A stretch of 64,000 nucleotides of DNA, taken from the NCBI RefSeq assembly GCF_001897285.1, contig NZ_MKSM01000111.1:278-64277 (forward strand), in the 5' to 3' direction. Numbering within the stretch: the first letter of the stretch is position 1; each line of letters starts with the position of its first letter. Shown here in pieces: positions 59,901-64,000 of the stretch. Source of the stretch: Nitrobacter sp. 62-23 (GTDB lineage: Bacteria; Pseudomonadota; Alphaproteobacteria; Rhizobiales; Xanthobacteraceae). The notes below the pieces were generated by a model. The model was not told the DNA's origin and searched no databases. It saw only the letters and a list, made by a program, of their open reading frames with translations. Both the position numbers and the translations under genes were made by a program.

Positions 59901-60387
59901 GCGACAGCCGCGGGCGGGTGATGATGTTCGCGCCGGGCAGAAGCCGCTCGATGATCGGACGCATGGTGGCGGCCCCGAGCAGCAGCGTCTCGTCGCGGCC
60001 ACGTCGGTGCAGAATGCGGTCGGTGAACACATGGCCGCGCTCCAGATCGGCGGCAATCTGGATTTCATCGACGGCGAGAAAAGACACATCGAGGTCGCGC
60101 GGCATCGCTTCCACGGTCGAGACCCAGAAGCGCGGCTTCGACGGCTTGATCTTCTCCTCGCCGGTGATCAGCGCGACCGAATCCGCTCCCGCGCGGTCAG
60201 CGATCTTGTTGTAGACCTCGCGGGCGAGCAACCGCAGCGGCAGGCCGATGATTCCGGAGGAATGCGCCAGCATCCGCTCGATCGCGAGATGCGTCTTGCC
60301 GGTATTGGTCGGACCGAGCACCGCCGTCACGCCGGCGCCGGGCGCGCGGTCACTGCCTGGCGACGATATCGAAGATAAAGAGACCAT
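56986..60387 (-). CDS. SUV3/MgpS-like DExH helicase-related protein with low-complexity C-terminus
   Basis: VLGPTNTGKTHLAIERMLAHSSGIIGLPLRLLAREVYNK..., YLVATDAVGMGLNLDVDHVAFASDRKYDGYQFRRLNPAEFAQIAGRAGR. Confidence 0.95.
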   Translation of the reverse strand: MVSLSSISSPGSDRAPGAGVTAVLGPTNTGKTHLAIERMLAHSSGIIGLPLRLLAREVYNKIADRAGADSVALITGEEKIKPSKPRFWVSTVEAMPRDLDVSFLAVDEIQIAADLERGHVFTDRILHRRGRDETLLLGAATMRPIIERLLPGANIITRPRLSQLEFAGDRKITRQPRRTAIVAFSADEVYAIAELIRRQHGGAAVVLGSLSPRTRNAQVAMFQSGDVDYLVATDAVGMGLNLDVDHVAFASDRKYDGYQFRRLNPAEFAQIAGRAGRATRNGTFGTTGRCAPFEPELVNALQNHTFEAVRTLQWRNSDLDFSSLGALQVSLVLTPSHEALTRAPIAEDLRVLDHAARDVEVRAMAQGAAAVERLWDACQIPDYRKIAPAAHAELVTTLFGFLMRKGRVPDDWFAAQVAQADRTDGDIDTLSGRIAQIRTWTFVANRPDWLADPDHWQGISREVENKLSDALHQRLTERFVDRRTSVLMRRLRENTMLETEIGKTGEVIVEGHVIGRLDGFTFAPDATEAGSEAKALQAIAQKALAGEIEARAEKLSAAPDDQFVLTSDGTIRWTGDAVARLVAADDVLRPRIRIISDERLTGAPRDAVQARLDLWLKTHVEKLLGPLFELTKAEDVTGIARGIAFQLIEALGVLERSKIATEMKDLDQPSRASLRKYGVRFGAYHIYFPALLKPAARALASLLWAQKQDNVDLSALSSAQHLAASGRTSFPADKLLGQDAYRALGYRQCGERVVRVDILERLADLIRPALAWRKGALGMMPAGAFDGRGFVVTQAMTSLVGTAGEEFASILRALGYRMERCPAPPPVTPPLVTEPTPATEGAEAASAEVSESASEESAAPDAVPEGQESADSAGTLDVGSVVEPAPMADADLSDGTAAVPEAAGAAEETPAAVSSDVAVSPVSDAPEPTATDAAQAESGTVDAASAPEGETSAANAADVAASDVEPAMVEVWRPGGRPADRRPRHDRNRHRRHQAGQDGAQQPAGADGEAGEAAQGRERHGRGRHRRSADAPAEAGSAGGERAPGREPREGKGRPPRERFQGKGRDRDRDRDQDKGRFKGSRKGGGREGRPDAGPSHRPYASSAPRERERALDPNSPFAKLAALKEQLSGRKD

Positions 60388-60746
60388 GTTTTCCGAGAGT
60401 TTTCGCAGCGTTGGTGGAGCGGAGTCGGACCGCCGGGATCAAAGGTGTTTCACAATGCGACGCCTGCAGGACTACGGCTTAAGCTTTGGAACGAGTCCGG
60501 AACGAAACGCGCCCGAATCGCTGACTCCAAGCCTCTCCGGCTTCGTTCACCGCAACATCTCGCGCTTGATCGACATACCGCAACTAGATCAAGTTCTACA
60601 GTCGTCAACAAGAGCGGTTATGCCTCCCAAATCGTGAATCCGTAAGCGCAGGAATTCCGCAGCCGGAGTCAACAGGATTCCGTAGTGGCAAACTCAAGGC
60701 AGCGCATGACGGCCAAGCATCGGGCCTGACCTTCGCGGCTCGACGT

Positions 60747-61607
60747 CTACTGCGACTTGGCCGCGGTCTTCGGCGGCATGGCGGTCGTGATGAACTGGGT
60801 CGCCTCCAGCTTGCCGGTGCCGAGCGGCGTCGGTATCGTCAGGCGATACGGCACCAGCACCCGCGTACCGGCGATCGGCGCCAGCCAGATCTCCATGTCG
60901 CGCCGGGCGGCGAGATATTTGATCGCGAGGCGGTCGGGGACGTAGCCGGCGATCGGCGCGAAATAGATTGCACAGACCACCGCCGGACCATGATAGCCCT
61001 TTTCCAACTTCACCGTTTCCATGCGCTTGAAGTCGAGGCGCAGGTCGTAGCGCATGCGGCCGTCGAAGACCCCGGTCGCGGCATGGCAGGCTTCCGGACC
61101 GAGCGGATCGGCGGTGCCGGGCACGCGTATCAGCGTCGCGCTCATCGGATCGAACACACCCCGCTTCTGCACGTCGGTGACCGGAATGCGCTTGGTGTCC
61201 ACCGGCGGGGTCGGCTCGATGACGAAGTCCTTGACGTTGCCGCCGGCCAGCGACATGCGAATGGTCTCGGATTTCTTCGATGATGAAATGGTCGCGGTAT
61301 AGGTTGCGGGGGCCAGAGCGCCGTTGACGATGCGGCCCTGCGAGCTGCCGCTGCCGGTGCCATGGGCAAATGCCTTGAGAAGTCCGGTGGTGCCGCCGCT
61401 CGCGGCGGCCGAATACTGATCGTCGGAGATGTCGACCGCCCAGGCGCCGGTTCCCACGAGAATCCCGGCTAAAGTGACGTCATAATGGGCCTCGAGCTTG
61501 CCCTGCGCGGCCGCCGGAGCGGCCATCGTCAACACCGCTGCAAAAAAAACGAGAGGTGCGCAAGCCAGCGTCCGAACCGAACCGCGTATCGACCGGGGCA
61601 ACGTCAT
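60747..61607 (-). CDS. DUF3108 domain-containing protein
   Basis: Signal-like N-terminus; KLEAHYDVTLAGILVGTGAW...ACHAATGVFDGRMRYDLRLDFKRMETVK...WLAPIAGTRVLVPYRLTIPTPLGTGKLEATQF. Confidence 0.85.
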   Translation of the reverse strand: MTLPRSIRGSVRTLACAPLVFFAAVLTMAAPAAAQGKLEAHYDVTLAGILVGTGAWAVDISDDQYSAAASGGTTGLLKAFAHGTGSGSSQGRIVNGALAPATYTATISSSKKSETIRMSLAGGNVKDFVIEPTPPVDTKRIPVTDVQKRGVFDPMSATLIRVPGTADPLGPEACHAATGVFDGRMRYDLRLDFKRMETVKLEKGYHGPAVVCAIYFAPIAGYVPDRLAIKYLAARRDMEIWLAPIAGTRVLVPYRLTIPTPLGTGKLEATQFITTAMPPKTAAKSQ

Positions 61608-62095
61608 TCGGCATCAACTCACTTAAAGACGGTCCTGCCCGTCCACGGTCCGGGCCTCACGCGGCATTCAACCGGGCTTGCGGATCATTATCCGTTGTGG
61701 CGACCGATTGAGAGGCGGAAATCCTGGAACGGGCAAACAGGGCGAGCGGCCCACAGGGCAGGTCGGCAAGAGCCTCAGACTTTCGGTTTGGAACCAGCAA
61801 ATCCGGCCTCCGACCGGCAATCGGCGCGCGGGTCCGGTCAAGGGCCATGATGTCGGGACCGATTGCGCCCTTTATATGATGTATATGACATAGGCCGAAC
61901 GGTGGTTCGCGGAAAACGGACAGAAATGAAGCGATCGACGTCCATCCGTACCGCAAGCAGACCGCGATCGGCTCGCCATGCCTTGACGCCCCGCCGCTCT
62001 CCTCCTATACGTCCGCCGTTCCTGAAATGGACGCGATTTCGAACCCCCGAGCCCGCCCTGAGGGCCGATGCCGGGGACGACAGAGGATTTTCGCC

Positions 62096-62389
62096 ATGTC
62101 CCGGCGCTGCGAACTGACGGCCAAGGCTCCGCTGGTGGGCCACAGGGTCAGCCACTCCAACATCAAGACCAAGCGGCGTTTCCTGCCGAACTTGGTGAAC
62201 GTCACCTTCCTGTCCGAAGCGCTGGCCCGTCCGGTGCGGCTGCGGGTGTCGACCAACGCGCTGAAGAGCGTCGACCATCGCGGCGGCTTCGACGCCTTCC
62301 TGCTGAAGGCGAGAGACTCGGAGCTGTCGCCGAAAGCGATCGAGATCAAGCGCCAGATCGAGAAGAAGCAGGCCGCCAAAGCAGGCTGA
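62096..62389 (+). CDS. rpmB: 50S ribosomal protein L28
   Basis: [43 protein letters not shown]. Confidence 0.98.
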   Translation: MSRRCELTAKAPLVGHRVSHSNIKTKRRFLPNLVNVTFLSEALARPVRLRVSTNALKSVDHRGGFDAFLLKARDSELSPKAIEIKRQIEKKQAAKAG

Positions 62390-62446
62390 TGCTGGCGAGC
62401 CGTCATTCGCGCGCGGTCGCGCGACAGCATGACGCCCGCCGCCGCT

Positions 62447-63535
62447 TCAATCCTCGACCAGCGTAAACTGCAGCAGCAGCGTGCGCTGGATCAGCAAGAA
62501 GTTGTCATCGGACACAAGCGTCACGACGAGGTCGCCCTTGTCGTCGACGAACGCGTCAAGCCCTTCGAAATTGTCGATCTCCTGCCCGAGATCCGCGTCG
62601 AAAATCGAGGGGCCGTCCACCAGCGCGCCGGGCGCGACCGCGTTCATCGCAATGCGGCGGATGCGGATACCGATGCCGCCGGTCAGCGAGAATTTGCGTT
62701 CGAGGATCAACAGGTCGCCCGTGGTCGGCAGCAGGCAGGCATCGCTGATGTCGAAATTGTCGGTGCGGCGGATCGCGAACTGACCGGGCGACGGCCCGCC
62801 GATCAGGAACGCCACGATATTGCGGCCGGCATCGAGCCCGCGTTCGGAGATCGCGATCAGCGTGCCGCCGAGCGGCCTGCCGGGTGGAACGACCGCCAGC
62901 GCCTCCAGCCCCTCGTTGAACGGCAGCCTGCGCACGGCCGGCGGAGCCTCGACATCCTCGCCGCGCGCACGCGTAAAGTCCTTCGTGAAATCGAACCGCA
63001 TGATGCGGTTGACGCGCTCGATGCCGACATAGACGAACGATCCGTCGCGCGCGATCGACTCGGTGTCGAACCGGCCATGCGCGGTGATCGGCCGGCCATC
63101 CGGACCCAGGATCGGCGCGGCTTCGACATCGGCGAGCCCGGTCATCTCGCCGGCGGTCCCATAGACGATGCGTCCGGTAATCCAGGTGCCCTTGTCGCTC
63201 GCCGAGATGAATTGCCGCCCTTTCGGATCGAGCCGCAGGCTCGACAATCCTCCAAAGCCGGGAAACGACGAGGTCAGGATCAGGCCGCTGCGAAAGGCGA
63301 GCGCGCCGAAACGCGTGCGGGAGCGGTCGCGCAGGTCGAAGGAGGGGATCGGCCGCGCATTGACGGTGATCGACACCGGCGCCGGCGCCGTCAACTCGTC
63401 GGGTGGCGGCTGCGTCGGCGTGTGCGTTGCGAATTGCGCGCGGGCGGCGGCAGGAGCAACCGCGAGGGAAGCGGCCATCGCGCCCCATTTAAGCAGGGCG
63501 CGGCGACTATGCTGGCTTAACACTCGCTTTTGCAC
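62447..63535 (-). CDS. Esterase-like activity of phytase family protein
   Basis: GLSSLRLDPKGRQFISASDKGTWITGRIVY...NEGLEALAVVPPGRPLGGTLIAISERGLDAGRN...DNFEGLDAFVDDKGDLVVTLVSDDNF. Confidence 0.85.
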   Translation of the reverse strand: MQKRVLSQHSRRALLKWGAMAASLAVAPAAARAQFATHTPTQPPPDELTAPAPVSITVNARPIPSFDLRDRSRTRFGALAFRSGLILTSSFPGFGGLSSLRLDPKGRQFISASDKGTWITGRIVYGTAGEMTGLADVEAAPILGPDGRPITAHGRFDTESIARDGSFVYVGIERVNRIMRFDFTKDFTRARGEDVEAPPAVRRLPFNEGLEALAVVPPGRPLGGTLIAISERGLDAGRNIVAFLIGGPSPGQFAIRRTDNFDISDACLLPTTGDLLILERKFSLTGGIGIRIRRIAMNAVAPGALVDGPSIFDADLGQEIDNFEGLDAFVDDKGDLVVTLVSDDNFLLIQRTLLLQFTLVED

Positions 63536-63667
63536 GCCCGGCTTACCCCAACGTCATGGCCAGGACGTCTGCGCGAAGCGCGTCTTCGCGCAGATGTCCC
63601 GGCCACCCATCGTTCAAAATGAGATGGATGCGCGGGTCAAGTCCGTGCACGCCGTCAGGTATTGCCG

Positions 63668-64000
63668 CTACGAATGCAGCTTGCGCGGCCGCCTCACCGG
63701 CGCCGGCGGATCGTGCGTCTCGCTGAACAGTTCGGCGAGTTGTTCGGTGATGGCGCCGCCGAGTTCTTCGGCATCGACGATGGTCACCGCGCGGCGATAG
63801 TAGCGCGTCACGTCGTGGCCGATGCCGATCGCGATCAGTTCGACCGGCGAACGGGTCTCAATTTCCTCGATCACCCAGCGCAGGTGACGTTCGAGATAGT
63901 TGCCGGGATTGACCGACAGCGTGGAATCGTCGACCGGCGCGCCGTCCGAGATCATCATCAGGATCTTGCGCTGCTCGCCGCGCGCGAGCAGTCGCTTGTG
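63668..64000 (-). CDS. cobT: Cobaltochelatase subunit CobT, C-terminal part (runs off the window)
   Basis: [60 protein letters not shown]. Confidence 0.93.
   Translation of the reverse strand, partial: HKRLLARGEQRKILMMISDGAPVDDSTLSVNPGNYLERHLRWVIEEIETRSPVELIAIGIGHDVTRYYRRAVTIVDAEELGGAITEQLAELFSETHDPPAPVRRPRKLHS

Noticed and set aside
58144-60378. 744-aa plus-strand ORF
   Set aside because: Antisense to the well-supported SUV3/MgpS-like helicase; high-GC shadow ORF with no recognisable motifs.

Overview
The window looks like an alphaproteobacterial chromosome of the Bradyrhizobiaceae type (Nitrobacter/Rhodopseudomonas/Bradyrhizobium-like; inferred from gene content and FixLJ, not from any database search). 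Core blocks: envC-like/rlmH/rsfS/nadD/proA (1-4.3 kb), proB/obg/GNAT/rpmA/rplU (7.3-11.6 kb) and carD/fdxA/S4/helicase/rpmB/cobT (53-64 kb). Three accessory regions stand out. (1) A ~12.75 kb integrated element (13,586-26,339) sits between tRNA-Ser(CGA) and a 15-bp exact copy of the tRNA 3' end. All its genes are on the minus strand: tyrosine integrase, excisionase/AlpA, lambda gpE-type capsid, N-terminally shortened ClpP-like protease, three consecutive small AlpA/HTH-like proteins, VapE-type helicase/primase, RHH protein and a tail tape-measure protein. I recognise no terminase, portal or other tail genes. An octamer array (GTAGAGKS) at the 3' end of vapE looks like an iteron/replication-origin or operator region. 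This is the best candidate for an undescribed system: a capsid- and tape-measure-bearing phage satellite, or a highly reduced prophage. (2) A 29-48 kb low-oxygen/stress island carries fixLJ and about ten FixK/FNR-like palindromes in front of USP, cytochrome c, Mla transporter, Hsp20, ADH, CBS and other genes. (3) CTAG-bounded palindromic repeats include a twin-hairpin element whose four arms covary between two copies, and such palindromes supply the TAG stop codon of three different genes. A small AbiJ-like gene plus a resolvase remnant lies next to tRNA-Arg(CCT).
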